Positions 35,653 through 45,419 of a stretch of 64,000 nucleotides of DNA are shown piece by piece (the stretch's first letter is position 1; every line of letters starts with the position of its first letter). The stretch comes from Verrucomicrobiota bacterium (GTDB lineage Bacteria > Verrucomicrobiota > Verrucomicrobiia > Opitutales > Opitutaceae). The translations under genes and the position numbers were made by a program. A model generated the notes under the pieces. That model had not been told where the DNA came from, searched no databases, and saw only the letters and a program-made list of their open reading frames with translations. The DNA lies in contig JAFEGO010000025.1 in assembly GCA_018239845.1 (NCBI GenBank), positions 1-64,000 of the forward strand, in the 5' to 3' direction.

Positions 35653-36702
35653 ATGAGCCAACCGGCATCCCGCCCCCGGGCCTTCGCCCCCGACCTGATC
35701 CGGGCCGTGGCGATTGCATTGGTGATTTTGCTGCATCTGACCGGTAACGCCCGCACCACACCCGACCTCGATGGGGTGCTCGGCGTCACCTTTCACGCCA
35801 TATCCCGCGTCTCGGTGCCGTTGTTCGTAATGCTGAGCGGCTGGCTCCTGCTCACCGCCCCGGTCCGCTCCGCCGGCGATTTCTGGCGGCGCCGCCTGCC
35901 GCGTACCCTCTGGCCGCTCCTCGGCGCTTCGGCTTTCTTCATCTTTTGGCGGGCGTGGCTCTATGGCGACAGCTGGACGGTCGTGAGCGCGCTCAAGGGT
36001 TTTATCGCCGCCAGTATCTACTACCATCTCTGGTATCTTTACCTGATCCTCGGTCTCTACCTGATTACTCCGCTGCTGCGCACGTGGTACATACATGCCG
36101 ATACGGCCAACCGGCGTCTCGCACTCCTTTTTTGGATCGGGCTCCTCGTTGTCCCGCCCATCATCCACCGGCTCACCGGCCCCGAATGGTTTCTCACCGG
36201 CGAGATGTGGCTCGACTACGGTGGCTTCTATGTCCTCGGGGCTTGGCTCGGTGCCCGTGAGCCCGACGCCTCCGCCTGCCGCTGGGCCGCGCTGGCCTTG
36301 ATCGGGGGGCTCTTCGTCACGGTCGTCGGCACCTGGCTCGTCACACTTCCCGGGCATCCGCAAAGCACGCTGTTCCATGACTACGTGCGACCCAACATCG
36401 CGCTCATGAGCATCGGCGCTTTTGTGCTGCTGCAAAGGCTCGGTCGCACCGCACCACCACCGACCGTCGCCGCCCCCGTGCGCTGGATCGCCCGGTACAG
36501 TCTGTGGATTTATCTGGCGCATCCGGTCGTGCTCGAGCTGTGCGGCACAGGCCGGGCGGGACCGTGGCTACAAAGTCTGATGCAGGGCGGTGCCCTATCT
36601 CTGCTGGGAGCCACGTTGTTCACCCTCGCCGTTTGCGCTGCGGCGGGCTCGCTTGTCAGCCGCGCCGGCGCCTTGCTTGCTCCAGGCTCCTCCCCTTCAT
36701 GA
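35653..36702 (+). CDS. acyltransferase family 3 membrane protein (OafA-like)
   Basis: This 349-aa integral membrane protein has about ten transmembrane helices. The N-terminal block RAFAPDLIRAVAIALVILLHLTGN, with the conserved Arg and His, followed by VSVPLFVMLSGWLLL and FWRRRLPRTLWPLL, is diagnostic of acyltransferase-3 proteins. These O-acylate polysaccharides on the periplasmic face using an acyl donor from the cytoplasm. In the cluster it would acetylate or otherwise acylate the exported glycan. The upstream in-frame extension overlaps the previous gene and is not used. Confidence 0.88.
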   Translation: MSQPASRPRAFAPDLIRAVAIALVILLHLTGNARTTPDLDGVLGVTFHAISRVSVPLFVMLSGWLLLTAPVRSAGDFWRRRLPRTLWPLLGASAFFIFWRAWLYGDSWTVVSALKGFIAASIYYHLWYLYLILGLYLITPLLRTWYIHADTANRRLALLFWIGLLVVPPIIHRLTGPEWFLTGEMWLDYGGFYVLGAWLGAREPDASACRWAALALIGGLFVTVVGTWLVTLPGHPQSTLFHDYVRPNIALMSIGAFVLLQRLGRTAPPPTVAAPVRWIARYSLWIYLAHPVVLELCGTGRAGPWLQSLMQGGALSLLGATLFTLAVCAAAGSLVSRAGALLAPGSSPS

Positions 36703-37703
36703 ATCGCACGCTTCACCTTTACGACCTCGTCGCGCCCGACCGGCCCCGCTGGATTCCCGGCGACCAGTATCCGCGCGCATTGGTCCGGGCCGCCCTCCGC
36801 CCGTGGCGCGGCCGTCCGCCCGGTGGTCTCGCCAAGGTCACGCAGAATCTCTGCCTCGGCCTCGCAAAGATCGGCCAGCCCTACCAGCTCCACTCCCGCC
36901 CCACGCTGTTTCCCGCGGACGGCGCCGTGGGTATCTTGCACGGGCCCATCGACCAAGTGCGCATCGTCGCCTCCGCTCGCCGCTGTGTGACCGGCGTGGG
37001 CATCCTCGGCTTTCCCGATGAGTGGCCCACGCTGTTCCAGGATACGCGCGCTGCGTTTCACTTGCAGGCCTGCGACTGGGCGGCCGATTACTACCGGCCG
37101 GTGTACGGCGACCGGCTCCGCCTCTGGCCCGTCGGCATCGACACCGAGGCCTGCGCACCGAAGCGGGATACGCCGAAGGAGTTCGACCTGCTTGTTTACA
37201 ACAAGCTCCGCTGGCCCGCCGAGCATCCCGAGCCCAACGTCCGCGACACCGTTCTCGAAAAACTCCGCGCCCGCGGCCTGCGCATCTTCGAAATCGGCTA
37301 CGGCCGCTATCCCAAGGGCCGCGAAAACTCCTTCCACGCCCTGCTCGCGCGCAGCCATGCGATGCTTTTCCTCTGCGAAAACGAGACGCAGGGCATCGCC
37401 TACAACGAGGCCCTCAGCATGGGCGTGCCGATCCTCGCCTGGAATCCCGGCCGCTGGCTCGATCCCAACCGCCACGCCCACGGTCACTCCAACGCCCCCG
37501 CGAGCTCCGTGCCTTACTGGGATGAGCGTTGCGGCGAACAGTTCGTGCGCCTCGCGGAGTTCGACGCCGCGCTCGACCGCTTCCTCGAAAAATCCCGCGC
37601 CGGGCGCTACGCCCCGCGCGACTACATCCTAGAGAACCTCACCCTGGAAAAATGCGCCCGGCACTACGTCGCCCTGCTCGACGAGGCCGCCCAGACGCCG
37701 TGA
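36699..37703 (+). CDS. GT-B glycosyltransferase
   Basis: This 334-aa protein has a C-terminal GT4-like donor domain (DLLVYNKLRWPAEHPEP, then LLARSHAMLFLCENETQGIAYNEALSMGVPILAWNPGRW, in which ETQGIAYNEA supplies the acidic pair). The N-terminal half (NRTLHLYDLVAPDRPRWIPG, HGPIDQVRIVASARR) is not assigned. It begins with an ATGA overlap with the acyltransferase stop and ends with a GTGA overlap with an FkbM methyltransferase gene. Confidence 0.78.
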   Translation: MNRTLHLYDLVAPDRPRWIPGDQYPRALVRAALRPWRGRPPGGLAKVTQNLCLGLAKIGQPYQLHSRPTLFPADGAVGILHGPIDQVRIVASARRCVTGVGILGFPDEWPTLFQDTRAAFHLQACDWAADYYRPVYGDRLRLWPVGIDTEACAPKRDTPKEFDLLVYNKLRWPAEHPEPNVRDTVLEKLRARGLRIFEIGYGRYPKGRENSFHALLARSHAMLFLCENETQGIAYNEALSMGVPILAWNPGRWLDPNRHAHGHSNAPASSVPYWDERCGEQFVRLAEFDAALDRFLEKSRAGRYAPRDYILENLTLEKCARHYVALLDEAAQTP

Positions 37704-38551
37704 ATCCCTTCGTCACCGTCGCCAAGAAAATCCGCCACGCCCCCGGCCTCCGTCACGCCGAGGGTCTTTGGCGCGCCGTCCGCCGGCCCTACGAATGGCT
37801 GCTCGATCCCACCGGGCGTGGAGTGAAAATCAATCTCGGCGGACGCCCTGTCCGCCTACCCGCCGATGTGATCGCGCTCGATGCCGACTGGTCGGTGTAC
37901 GAGATCGAGTCGTTCGGCGCGCTCGCCCGGTGGCTCGATCGCCATCCCGGCGGCGCGCAGGTCCTCGACATCGGCTCTGCATTCGGGATTTTTGCCACGT
38001 TCGCCCTGCAGATTTCCCCGCGCACTGAGCTCTACGCGCTCGAGAGCGACCTCGCCTCCCTCAAAGCCATGGAGCGCCTCGTCCCGCCCGCTGCGCTGCC
38101 CCGCCTTCACCGCCTGCGCGCCTTGCTCGGCAGCGAACACACCCCGCCCCACGATTTGCCCGCCGCGCTCGCCGCGACCCGCTCGGCCCTCGCCGCCTTC
38201 GATCCCGCACTCGCATTGGAGCAGCGCCGCTTCATCTGCCTTGGGGACGAAACCGCCTCGGCCATCCCGCATTACAGCCTCGACGCACTTTTCGCCGCGC
38301 AGCCGCCCGCCGGCCCGCTCCTGCTCAAATGCGATGTCGAGGGCGCCGAACTCCTCGTGCTCCGCGGCGCGCGCCAGCTGCTGGCCCGCGCCCGGCCGAC
38401 CATGCTGCTGAGCGTCCATCCCGGCGCCCTGCCCGATTTCGGCCAGTCTCCCGCCGACGTCGAGGCCTTCCTCCGTGAAAACGGCTACCGCTGGCAGGTC
38501 ATCGCCCGCGACCACGAGGAGCACTGGTGGTGCGAACCTGTCTCCCAGTGA
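37700..38551 (+). CDS. FkbM family methyltransferase
   Basis: This 283-aa methyltransferase has motif I VLDIGSAFGIFATFAL at about residues 88-103, acidic loop ALESD and the FkbM segment LLLKCDVEGAELLVLRGARQLLARARPTMLLSVHPG in the second half. GTG at 37700 overlaps the previous stop. It is immediately followed by another FkbM-type gene, which shares only moderate similarity, so these are probably enzymes for different positions rather than a recent duplicate. Confidence 0.87.
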   Translation: MNPFVTVAKKIRHAPGLRHAEGLWRAVRRPYEWLLDPTGRGVKINLGGRPVRLPADVIALDADWSVYEIESFGALARWLDRHPGGAQVLDIGSAFGIFATFALQISPRTELYALESDLASLKAMERLVPPAALPRLHRLRALLGSEHTPPHDLPAALAATRSALAAFDPALALEQRRFICLGDETASAIPHYSLDALFAAQPPAGPLLLKCDVEGAELLVLRGARQLLARARPTMLLSVHPGALPDFGQSPADVEAFLRENGYRWQVIARDHEEHWWCEPVSQ

Positions 38552-39318
38552 TGACCCTGCTCCGAAGCAAACTTAAGTCCGCGCTTGCTGGCGTGCTCGC
38601 CCACACCCCGCTGCAGTTCTGGCCGGTCCGCATGCGCCACTCCTTTCTCCGTGGCTCCCGCTGGACCCTCTGGCCCCATTCCGCGTATTGGCGCGGCAAC
38701 TATGAACCCGAGGTGCAGGCCGCCCTTCAAAAGCACGCTCCGCCCGCCGGTGGCGCGGCGTGGGACCTCGGCGCCCATTTCGGCTTCTATACCCTGTGGC
38801 TCGCCCGGGCCGTGGGGCCCACCGGCCAAGTCTGCGCGTTTGAGCCCGAGCCCGTTTCCTTCGACCGCCTGCGCCGCCATGTGGCCATGAACCAGCTTGA
38901 CCAAGTGCGGCTTTACCACCGCGCCGCCAGCGAGGCCACCGGCGAGGAGCCCTTGATCCTCATCGAGGGCCCGGGGGCCACGACGTCGCACCTCGCATAT
39001 CAAGGCGAGACGTCCGCCGGCCAGCCCACTGTCTCTATCAAAACCGTTAGCCTCGACCAGTTGTTCTCCGCCGAACGCCTGGCTCCGCCCCGTTTCATCA
39101 AGATCGATGTCGAAGGCCACGCCGCCCCGGCCTTGCGCGGTGCGCGCACCGTGATCGCGCAATTTCTCCCGGTCATTTTGATCAGCCTACACAGTCCGGA
39201 CGAGGTCGACGGCGTCCGCCAGCAGCTGGAGCCGCTGGGCTACCGTCCGTACAACCTCGCCGACGTCCCGGTGACTTGGCCCGCGACGCTCTTCCAGACC
39301 GTCGTGCTAAAAACCTGA
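38551..39318 (+). CDS. FkbM family methyltransferase
   Basis: This 255-aa methyltransferase has WDLGAHFGFYTLWLARAVGP (motif I, about residues 71-90), CAFEPEPVSFDRL and FIKIDVEGHAAPALRGA. The ATG at 38551 shares one base with the previous stop; a GTG at 38548 is possible. The second of two adjacent FkbM-type genes and the third in the cluster. Confidence 0.88.
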   Translation: MTLLRSKLKSALAGVLAHTPLQFWPVRMRHSFLRGSRWTLWPHSAYWRGNYEPEVQAALQKHAPPAGGAAWDLGAHFGFYTLWLARAVGPTGQVCAFEPEPVSFDRLRRHVAMNQLDQVRLYHRAASEATGEEPLILIEGPGATTSHLAYQGETSAGQPTVSIKTVSLDQLFSAERLAPPRFIKIDVEGHAAPALRGARTVIAQFLPVILISLHSPDEVDGVRQQLEPLGYRPYNLADVPVTWPATLFQTVVLKT

Positions 39319-39322
39319 ACCC

Positions 39323-40552
39323 GTGGCCCGCATCGCGATCTACATCGGCCGGCATCTCTGCACCGCGCCGCGCCCGTGCAAGGAAGCCGATGCGCTCGCT
39401 GCCGCCGGCCACGAGGTCACGGTTTCCGGTCTCTGGTTCGACCCGCGGCTCGTGGCCCGCGACCGCGCGTTGCTCGCCGGTCGTCCTTGGAAATTCGTCC
39501 CTTACGCGGACTGCCGGCCCGACACGCCCATGGGGCGCTGGCGCTGGCAGCTGGTCCGGATCGAGCAACGCTTCTCGCGTCTGCTCTTTGCCCGCACCGG
39601 CCGCGTGTCCGCCAATCTCTTCGGCTATGGCACGAGCCGCATGCTGCGCCACGCGCGCCGCCACGCCGCCGAGCTCTCGCTCTTCCACTCCGAGGGCGGC
39701 CTGTGGGTGGCGCGCGCCTTGCACCGTGCCGGCCGGCCCGTCGGCGTCGATTTCGAAGACTGGTTTTCCCGCGACCTCCCGCCGGAGAGCCGCGCCGGCC
39801 GACCTTTGCAGGCGCTCGAAGAACTCGAGCGGGCCGCGCTGCACTATGGACCCTACGTGCTCGCGACGTCCCGCGCGATGGCTCGCGCCCTCGCCACTGA
39901 CTACGCCGGACCGGAACCCACTGTCATCTACAACGCGTTTCCCGCCACCGAGGCCACCGGCCCTGTGCCGCACACCGGTTCCGCGCCCATACGCCTGCAT
40001 TGGTTTTCCCAAACCCTCGGCCCCGGTCGCGGCTTGGAAACGTTATTCGCCGCCCTGCCCCGCCTGTCCTCGGCATGGGAACTCCACCTGCTCGCGGACG
40101 ATCCGCAAAACTTCTCCGCCACCCTCCTCGCCACGCTGCCTGAAGGCTTGCGCCCGCGCGTCCGGATCGAGGCGACCGTGCCAAACGCCGAGCTACCCGC
40201 CCGCATCGCGGAAAACGACATCGGTCTCGCGCTCGACGTCAGCGACATTCCCAGCCGGAATCTCACGGTGACCAACAAGCTCTTCCAGTATCTCGACGCC
40301 GGTCTCGCCGTCGCGGTCAGCGACACCGCCGGTCATACAGAGATTCTCGGCCAGGCTCCGGCCATGGGGGGAATTTTCACCGCCGGCGACGCCCCGTCCC
40401 TCGCCGCCGCGCTCAACCGGCTCATGGCCGACCGGTCGCGCCTCGCCGCCGCGCGCACCGCCGCCTTTGCCGCGGCCCGCACCCTCTTTTCCCACGAACG
40501 GCAGATCCCTGTTTATGCCGACCTGGCCGCGCGCGCCCTACGCCCGAACTGA
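39323..40552 (+). CDS. glycosyltransferase family 4-like
   Basis: This 409-aa GT-B protein has an N-terminal domain RIAIYIGRHLCTAPRPCKEADALAAAGHEV, a middle VDFEDWFSRDLPPE segment similar to GT4 N-domains that bind acceptors, and a C-terminal donor domain with IRLHWFSQTLGPGRGLETLFAAL and TNKLFQYLDAGLAVAVSDTAGHTEIL. The acidic E-x7-E is replaced by a shorter K-F-QY-D form, as in some GT4 relatives. GTG at 39323 is used, 4 nt after the preceding stop. Confidence 0.8.
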   Translation: MARIAIYIGRHLCTAPRPCKEADALAAAGHEVTVSGLWFDPRLVARDRALLAGRPWKFVPYADCRPDTPMGRWRWQLVRIEQRFSRLLFARTGRVSANLFGYGTSRMLRHARRHAAELSLFHSEGGLWVARALHRAGRPVGVDFEDWFSRDLPPESRAGRPLQALEELERAALHYGPYVLATSRAMARALATDYAGPEPTVIYNAFPATEATGPVPHTGSAPIRLHWFSQTLGPGRGLETLFAALPRLSSAWELHLLADDPQNFSATLLATLPEGLRPRVRIEATVPNAELPARIAENDIGLALDVSDIPSRNLTVTNKLFQYLDAGLAVAVSDTAGHTEILGQAPAMGGIFTAGDAPSLAAALNRLMADRSRLAAARTAAFAAARTLFSHERQIPVYADLAARALRPN

Positions 40553-40554
40553 CG

Positions 40555-41583
40555 ATGCGCATCCTCCTCACCGCCGATCCCATCATTCCCGTGCCGCCCA
40601 TCGGCTACGGCGGCATCGAGCGCATTGTCGATGCCTTGCTCCGCTACTTTCGCGCCGCGGGTCACGAGGTCGCACTGCTGGCCCATCCCGATTCGACGTC
40701 GCCCGCCGACCGTCGTTTCAGCTGGCCCGACCTTCGGCTGGATTCCTCCGTCGCCACCGCGCGTAATGCCCTTGCGCTCCGTCGCGCCGTCCGGGAGTTC
40801 CGCCCCGATGTCGTCCACAGTTTTTCGCGCCTCGCCTATTTGCTCCCCGTTCTCGCGACGCGCCAGCCGGTCGTGATGTCGTACCAGCGCCACACCGGCG
40901 GCCGCCAGGTCGCCTGGGGCGCACGGCTCGGCGGCCGCACGCTCCGCTTCACCGGCTGCAGCGATTTCATCGCCGCGATGGGTCGTGCCGCCGGTGGACA
41001 ATGGACCGGCATCGCCAACTTCATCGAGCTCGACAAGCTCGCCTTTGTCCCGGCCGTGCCCGCCGACGCGCCGCTCGTTTTTCTGAGCCGGCTCGATGAT
41101 ATCAAGGGCCCCGATATCGCTATCGCCATCGCGCGCGCCGCCGGCCGACGGCTCATCCTCGCAGGCAACCGCGCGGAACAAGGGCCTCAGCGCGTCTTTT
41201 TCGACCGCGAGATCGACCCGCACCTCGGCCGCGATGGCATCGAGTGGATCGGCGAGGTCGATGACGTCCGCAAGAACGCCTTGCTCGGCTCCGCCGCCGC
41301 GCTGCTCGTGCCCATCCGCTGGGATGAGCCGTTCGGCATCGTCTTCGCCGAGGCGCTCGCCTGCGGTACGCCCGTCATCACCTGCCCGCGCGGCGCCACG
41401 CCGGAGATCGTCGAGCCCGGCCGCACCGGCTTCCTGATCGACTCCGTCGCGTCCGGCGTCGCCGCCGTGGCCCGGCTTGGCGAATTGCACCGCGTCGACT
41501 GCCGCCGCGCCGCCGAAGCCCAATTCACGGTCGCGACCGCCGCCGCGCGTTACCTCGAACTCTACGCCTCCCTCCAGCCATGA
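40555..41583 (+). CDS. glycosyltransferase family 4
   Basis: This 342-aa GT4 enzyme has MRILLTADPIIPVPPIGYGG at the N-terminus, VVHSFSRLAYLLPV, then LVFLSRLDDIKGPDIAIAIA at the start of the donor domain and IRWDEPFGIVFAEALACGTPVITCPRGATPEIV with E-x7-E. The GYGG loop is typical of family members using UDP- or GDP-sugars. It overlaps the next gene by 4 nt. Confidence 0.9.
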   Translation: MRILLTADPIIPVPPIGYGGIERIVDALLRYFRAAGHEVALLAHPDSTSPADRRFSWPDLRLDSSVATARNALALRRAVREFRPDVVHSFSRLAYLLPVLATRQPVVMSYQRHTGGRQVAWGARLGGRTLRFTGCSDFIAAMGRAAGGQWTGIANFIELDKLAFVPAVPADAPLVFLSRLDDIKGPDIAIAIARAAGRRLILAGNRAEQGPQRVFFDREIDPHLGRDGIEWIGEVDDVRKNALLGSAAALLVPIRWDEPFGIVFAEALACGTPVITCPRGATPEIVEPGRTGFLIDSVASGVAAVARLGELHRVDCRRAAEAQFTVATAAARYLELYASLQP

Positions 41584-42515
41584 GCAGCGTCACCCTCCAG
41601 ATCAACCTCAGCGGCGGCGACGCGGCCTACGCCGCCTGGACCGTCCCCGCGCTGCTCGACGCACACCCCGGCGTCGCCGAACGTCTCCTCATTGTCGATA
41701 CCTGCAAGCCCCAGCGCACCCGCATCGTCGATCCCACCGTGCGCTTCGCCGAGCCCGGCTACACTCAGCGCGTGGAAAAGGTCCTCGCTCTGGCCGAGGG
41801 CTGGCGCGCAGCCGGACGCGTGGATCGCGTCGAGGTCCTGCGCCCCGTCGATCCACTTTTCCCCAGGCTTCGCCAGCGCTATCTCCGCCCTTGGGTGAAG
41901 GAGACGCACGACTACGGCGGCTGCGCCCTGCTTTCCTACCTCGCGGCGTTCGAGCTCTGCCGCACGCGCCATCTGCTGCACTACGACGCCGACATGTTGC
42001 TCCACCAAGCCCCCGGCTACAGCTGGGCCGATGCCGCCGTGACCGCCCTCAATGGCTCGCCCAACGTGATCGCGGCCACGCCCCGCCCCGCGCCGCCCAT
42101 CCCCGCCGATTCGCCCAGCGCCCATGAGCGCCTCGAATCGCACGCCCATCCCGCCGGCTGGCTGAACATGTGGTTCAGCACCCGTTGCTACCTCTTCGAT
42201 TTGGAGCGGCTCCAACCCCAGCTCCCGCTGCTGCAGGGCCGCATCTACTGGGAATCGCTCGCGGCGAAACTCCGCGGCCAGGGTTATCCGCGTTCGCCCG
42301 AGATCATGCTCTTCCGCCGCCTGAGCGCAGCCGGGCTCTGGCGCCTCGCTCTCCGGGATGACCGCGCCTGGCTGCTTCATCCCGTGAAAAAAGACGTCGC
42401 TTTCGTCGCCGCGCTGCCCCGCCTGCAGGCCGCCATCGCCGCCGGGCAGTGTCCCGACGCCCAGCGCGGTCAGCAGGACCTCAACCTCGATCACTGGACC
42501 GGTCTCCTCGCATGA
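41580..42515 (+). CDS. putative GT-A-like glycosyltransferase
   Basis: This 311-aa protein has a LLHYDADMLLHQAP segment near residue 138 that resembles a DXD site, and an N-terminal LQINLSGGDAAYAAWTVPALL block. It is not assigned to a known family. By position and the DAD motif it is probably a nucleotide-sugar transferase. ATGA overlaps at both ends tie it to its neighbours. Confidence 0.6.
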   Translation: MSSVTLQINLSGGDAAYAAWTVPALLDAHPGVAERLLIVDTCKPQRTRIVDPTVRFAEPGYTQRVEKVLALAEGWRAAGRVDRVEVLRPVDPLFPRLRQRYLRPWVKETHDYGGCALLSYLAAFELCRTRHLLHYDADMLLHQAPGYSWADAAVTALNGSPNVIAATPRPAPPIPADSPSAHERLESHAHPAGWLNMWFSTRCYLFDLERLQPQLPLLQGRIYWESLAAKLRGQGYPRSPEIMLFRRLSAAGLWRLALRDDRAWLLHPVKKDVAFVAALPRLQAAIAAGQCPDAQRGQQDLNLDHWTGLLA

Positions 42516-43864
42516 GCATGCCGCCTCCGCTGCGCCGGGTTCTCATCGTCTCGCCGCATTTCCCGCCGGTCAACGCTCCCGACCTCCAGCGCGTGCGCAT
42601 GAGCCTGCCCCACTACCGCGCCGCCGGTTGGGAGCCAATCGTGCTCTGCGTCGGCGACGCGTGGCAGGAGGGCACACGCGAGCCCGAGTTGGAGCGTACC
42701 TTGCCGGACGACATCATGATCATCCGGTGCCCGGCGTTCCCCCGCCGCTGGACGCGCTGGCTCGGGGTCGGCAACCTCGGCCTCCGCTGCTGGCTGCATT
42801 TTCTCCTCATCGGTTCCCGGCTGATCCGGCGCGAAAAGATCGACTTGGTTTTCTTTTCCAACACCCAGTTCGTCACCTTCACGCTCGGCCGCATCTGGCG
42901 GGCGTGGCACGGCGTGCCCTATGTCCTCGACATGCAGGACCCCTGGCGGACCGATTACTACTCCCGGGCCGGTTCGCGCCGGCCGCCCGGCGGTTGGAAA
43001 TACCATTTCGCCCGCCTCAGCGCGTGGCTGCTCGAGGGCTGGTCTTTCGGCCGCGTCAGCGGCGTCATGAGCGTCTCACCTGATTACATCGCCGACTTGC
43101 GCGATCGCTACCGCCATCTCGCCATCGTGCCCGCCGCCACCATCCGCTTCGGCGCCAGCCGCCGCGATCTGGCCGATGCCATGGCCCTACCCCCGTCGAC
43201 GCACTCTTACTCCCGCCGGCCGGGTGAGATCCACGTGCTTTACACCGGGGCCGCCGGTCCCGTCACGCCGCACGCGGTCACCGTCCTCTTCACCGGCCTG
43301 CAGCGCTACCGTGCGGCCCATCCGGAGCGCGCGGCGCGGTTTCGCTTTCACTTCTACGGCACCAGCTACGTCGGTCCCGGCGAGGGCAAAAACGCCGTGC
43401 TGCCGCTCGCGGAGGCCCTTGGCGTCGGGGATCTCGTGGACGAGATCCCCCACCGCCTCGGCCATCTCGAATGTTTGCAACTCCAGCGGGAGGCCGACAT
43501 CCTCCTGCTGCCCGGCTCCAGCGACCTCGCTTACTCGCCTTCCAAGATCTACCCTTATTACATCGCGGAGCGGCCCATCCTAGGCGTCGTCTTCCGGCAC
43601 AGCGTCCTCGAGAAAATCCTCTTCGACCTCCAGTGTGCCGTGATGGTCCCCTTCGGCGAAAACGAGTCTCCCGACCAGGCGTGCGCCCTGCTGGCCGATT
43701 TCTTTGACGCGGCCATCGCCGGCTTTCCGCCCGGTCTGCTGCCCGCACGGCGCGACGATTATTTCTCCACTCACTTCCTCGCCGAGTCGTTGACCCACGC
43801 CCAGGGCCGGCTCTTCGACGCGGCTTTGCGCCACGGTTCGCCGCCGCCTTGCCCCGCCCTCTGA
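42512..43864 (+). CDS. glycosyltransferase, GT-B (family 4-like)
   Basis: This 450-aa protein opens RRVLIVSPHFPPVNAPDLQRV, has VPYVLDMQDPWRTDYYSR in its N-terminal domain and a C-terminal domain with GEIHVLYTGAAGPVTPHAV, FHFYGTSY and LQLQREADILLLPGSSDLAYSPSKIYPYYIAERPILGVV. The LDMQDPW segment is typical of GT4 relatives in capsule and colanic-acid loci. ATG at 42512 overlaps the previous stop. The donor-site E-x7-E is not obvious. Confidence 0.8.
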   Translation: MSMPPPLRRVLIVSPHFPPVNAPDLQRVRMSLPHYRAAGWEPIVLCVGDAWQEGTREPELERTLPDDIMIIRCPAFPRRWTRWLGVGNLGLRCWLHFLLIGSRLIRREKIDLVFFSNTQFVTFTLGRIWRAWHGVPYVLDMQDPWRTDYYSRAGSRRPPGGWKYHFARLSAWLLEGWSFGRVSGVMSVSPDYIADLRDRYRHLAIVPAATIRFGASRRDLADAMALPPSTHSYSRRPGEIHVLYTGAAGPVTPHAVTVLFTGLQRYRAAHPERAARFRFHFYGTSYVGPGEGKNAVLPLAEALGVGDLVDEIPHRLGHLECLQLQREADILLLPGSSDLAYSPSKIYPYYIAERPILGVVFRHSVLEKILFDLQCAVMVPFGENESPDQACALLADFFDAAIAGFPPGLLPARRDDYFSTHFLAESLTHAQGRLFDAALRHGSPPPCPAL

Positions 43865-43871
43865 CCGCCGC

Positions 43872-45410
43872 ATGAGTTCATCCGACCAAGCCCACAAACT
43901 CGACCGCTACGCCGAGATCAGCGAACTCGCCCTGCGCGTACGCCGCCTGCTGAAGCGGTTCATGATTCCCTTACTGCTCGTGCTCGGCGCCGCCACCGGG
44001 ATGCTCATCTTCACCGGCAACCCCGGCGGCATCTGCTTCGGCTTCATCTCGCTCGGCACGCTGGTCGTGCTCTTCCTCTGGCAATCCAACGGCATCGGTC
44101 TGCCGATCATTCCGCTGATCGCCGTGCAGCACCTGATCGTATACGGCCTCCCCATCCTCGTCCGCAACGAGGCCATCACCGACTATCCGCCGTCCCTGCT
44201 GTTCGACGCCGGCTTCGAGGTGCTGGTCTTCAGCTGTTGCCTCGCGATGTCCTGGCGCATGGCGATGCAGGTCTTCCGCCCGGGGAAGGCCGTATCGTAC
44301 GCCCTGCCCGACTTCCAGAAGGACGGCTCCAACAAGCTGCGTCGTCTCGGTTTCTCGCTCATCACGGTCGGCACGCTTTATCAGGTCCTGGAACAGCTCG
44401 ATCTGCTCCAGCCGATCTTCGACCTGCTGCCCTCGGGCTCCGTTTCGCTCATGGTGCCGCTCGTGACCGGCGCCAATGCCTGCGGCTTCTTCCTGATTTC
44501 GCTCTTCGTCGGCGCCCGCGATCTCAACAACACCGGCCGCGCGCTCTTTTGGGCCCTGCTCACCTTGAGCTGCGCCATCAGTGCCTCCGGCTTCCTTCTC
44601 TCGGCCGCCACCACGATGATCGGCGCCGTGATGATCGGCCTCTTCTGGAGCACGGGCAAGATCCCCTGGCGCTACCTCACGGTGGTCATGCTGCTCCTTG
44701 CCTTCTTCAGTATCAGTAAATTCACCATGCGGGGCCGCTACTGGTCCTTCGACGAGGGCGTCCGTCCCGTCTCCACGACCTTGCTCGACATGCCGCGGAT
44801 CTACCTGGAGTGGACCGAGGCCAGCATCGAGGCCATCACCACGTCGGACTCTGCCAACGCGCCGCGCTCCGCCCGGCCGGACGACAACCACCAGTCGCTC
44901 CTTCAGCGCGTCAACAATCTGCAGAACCTGCTGTTCGCGATCAACGCCATCCAGATTTCCGGCATTTCGCCGCTGGGTGGCGGCAGCTATGCGATCATCC
45001 CGCCGCTGTTCGTGCCGCGCATCATGTGGCCCGACAAGCCCCGCACCCACGAGGGCCAGGTCATGCTCAACGTCCATTTCGGCCGCCAGGACCTCGACTC
45101 GACCTTTCGCACCTACGTCGCGTGGGGCCTGCTGCCCGAGGCCTACGGCAACTACGGCGCCTTCTGGGGCTCCTTTTTGCTGGGCTGCGTCCTCGGCATC
45201 AGTCTCGCGTGGCTTGAAAACTACACCACGCACAAGCTCCTGCTATCACTCGAGGGCTTCGTCTGCTTCACCGTGCTTCTCTGTATGGTCAACTCCTTCG
45301 AGATGGTCGCTAGCGTGCTCCTGACCATGATCTACCAGGCTGTCATACCAATTATTTTTGCCAGCATGCCTTTCCTCCGGCGCATGAGCACTGTCCGGCC
45401 CATCGACTGA
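43872..45410 (+). CDS. O-antigen polymerase-like membrane protein (Wzy-like)
   Basis: This 512-aa polytopic protein has about ten to twelve transmembrane helices and a large periplasmic loop (about residues 290-410) containing FVPRIMWPDKPRTHEGQVMLN and TYVAWGLLPEAYGNYGAFWG. The IMWPDKP and GLLPEAYGNYG blocks recur in oligosaccharide repeat-unit polymerases. It would join lipid-linked repeat units in the periplasm. Wzy polymerases normally work with a Wzx flippase and Wzz, neither of which I find in the window, while the cluster does encode an ABC exporter. It is flanked by GT genes with gaps of 7 and 9 bp. Confidence 0.72.
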   Translation: MSSSDQAHKLDRYAEISELALRVRRLLKRFMIPLLLVLGAATGMLIFTGNPGGICFGFISLGTLVVLFLWQSNGIGLPIIPLIAVQHLIVYGLPILVRNEAITDYPPSLLFDAGFEVLVFSCCLAMSWRMAMQVFRPGKAVSYALPDFQKDGSNKLRRLGFSLITVGTLYQVLEQLDLLQPIFDLLPSGSVSLMVPLVTGANACGFFLISLFVGARDLNNTGRALFWALLTLSCAISASGFLLSAATTMIGAVMIGLFWSTGKIPWRYLTVVMLLLAFFSISKFTMRGRYWSFDEGVRPVSTTLLDMPRIYLEWTEASIEAITTSDSANAPRSARPDDNHQSLLQRVNNLQNLLFAINAIQISGISPLGGGSYAIIPPLFVPRIMWPDKPRTHEGQVMLNVHFGRQDLDSTFRTYVAWGLLPEAYGNYGAFWGSFLLGCVLGISLAWLENYTTHKLLLSLEGFVCFTVLLCMVNSFEMVASVLLTMIYQAVIPIIFASMPFLRRMSTVRPID

Positions 45411-45419
45411 TCTCCCGCC

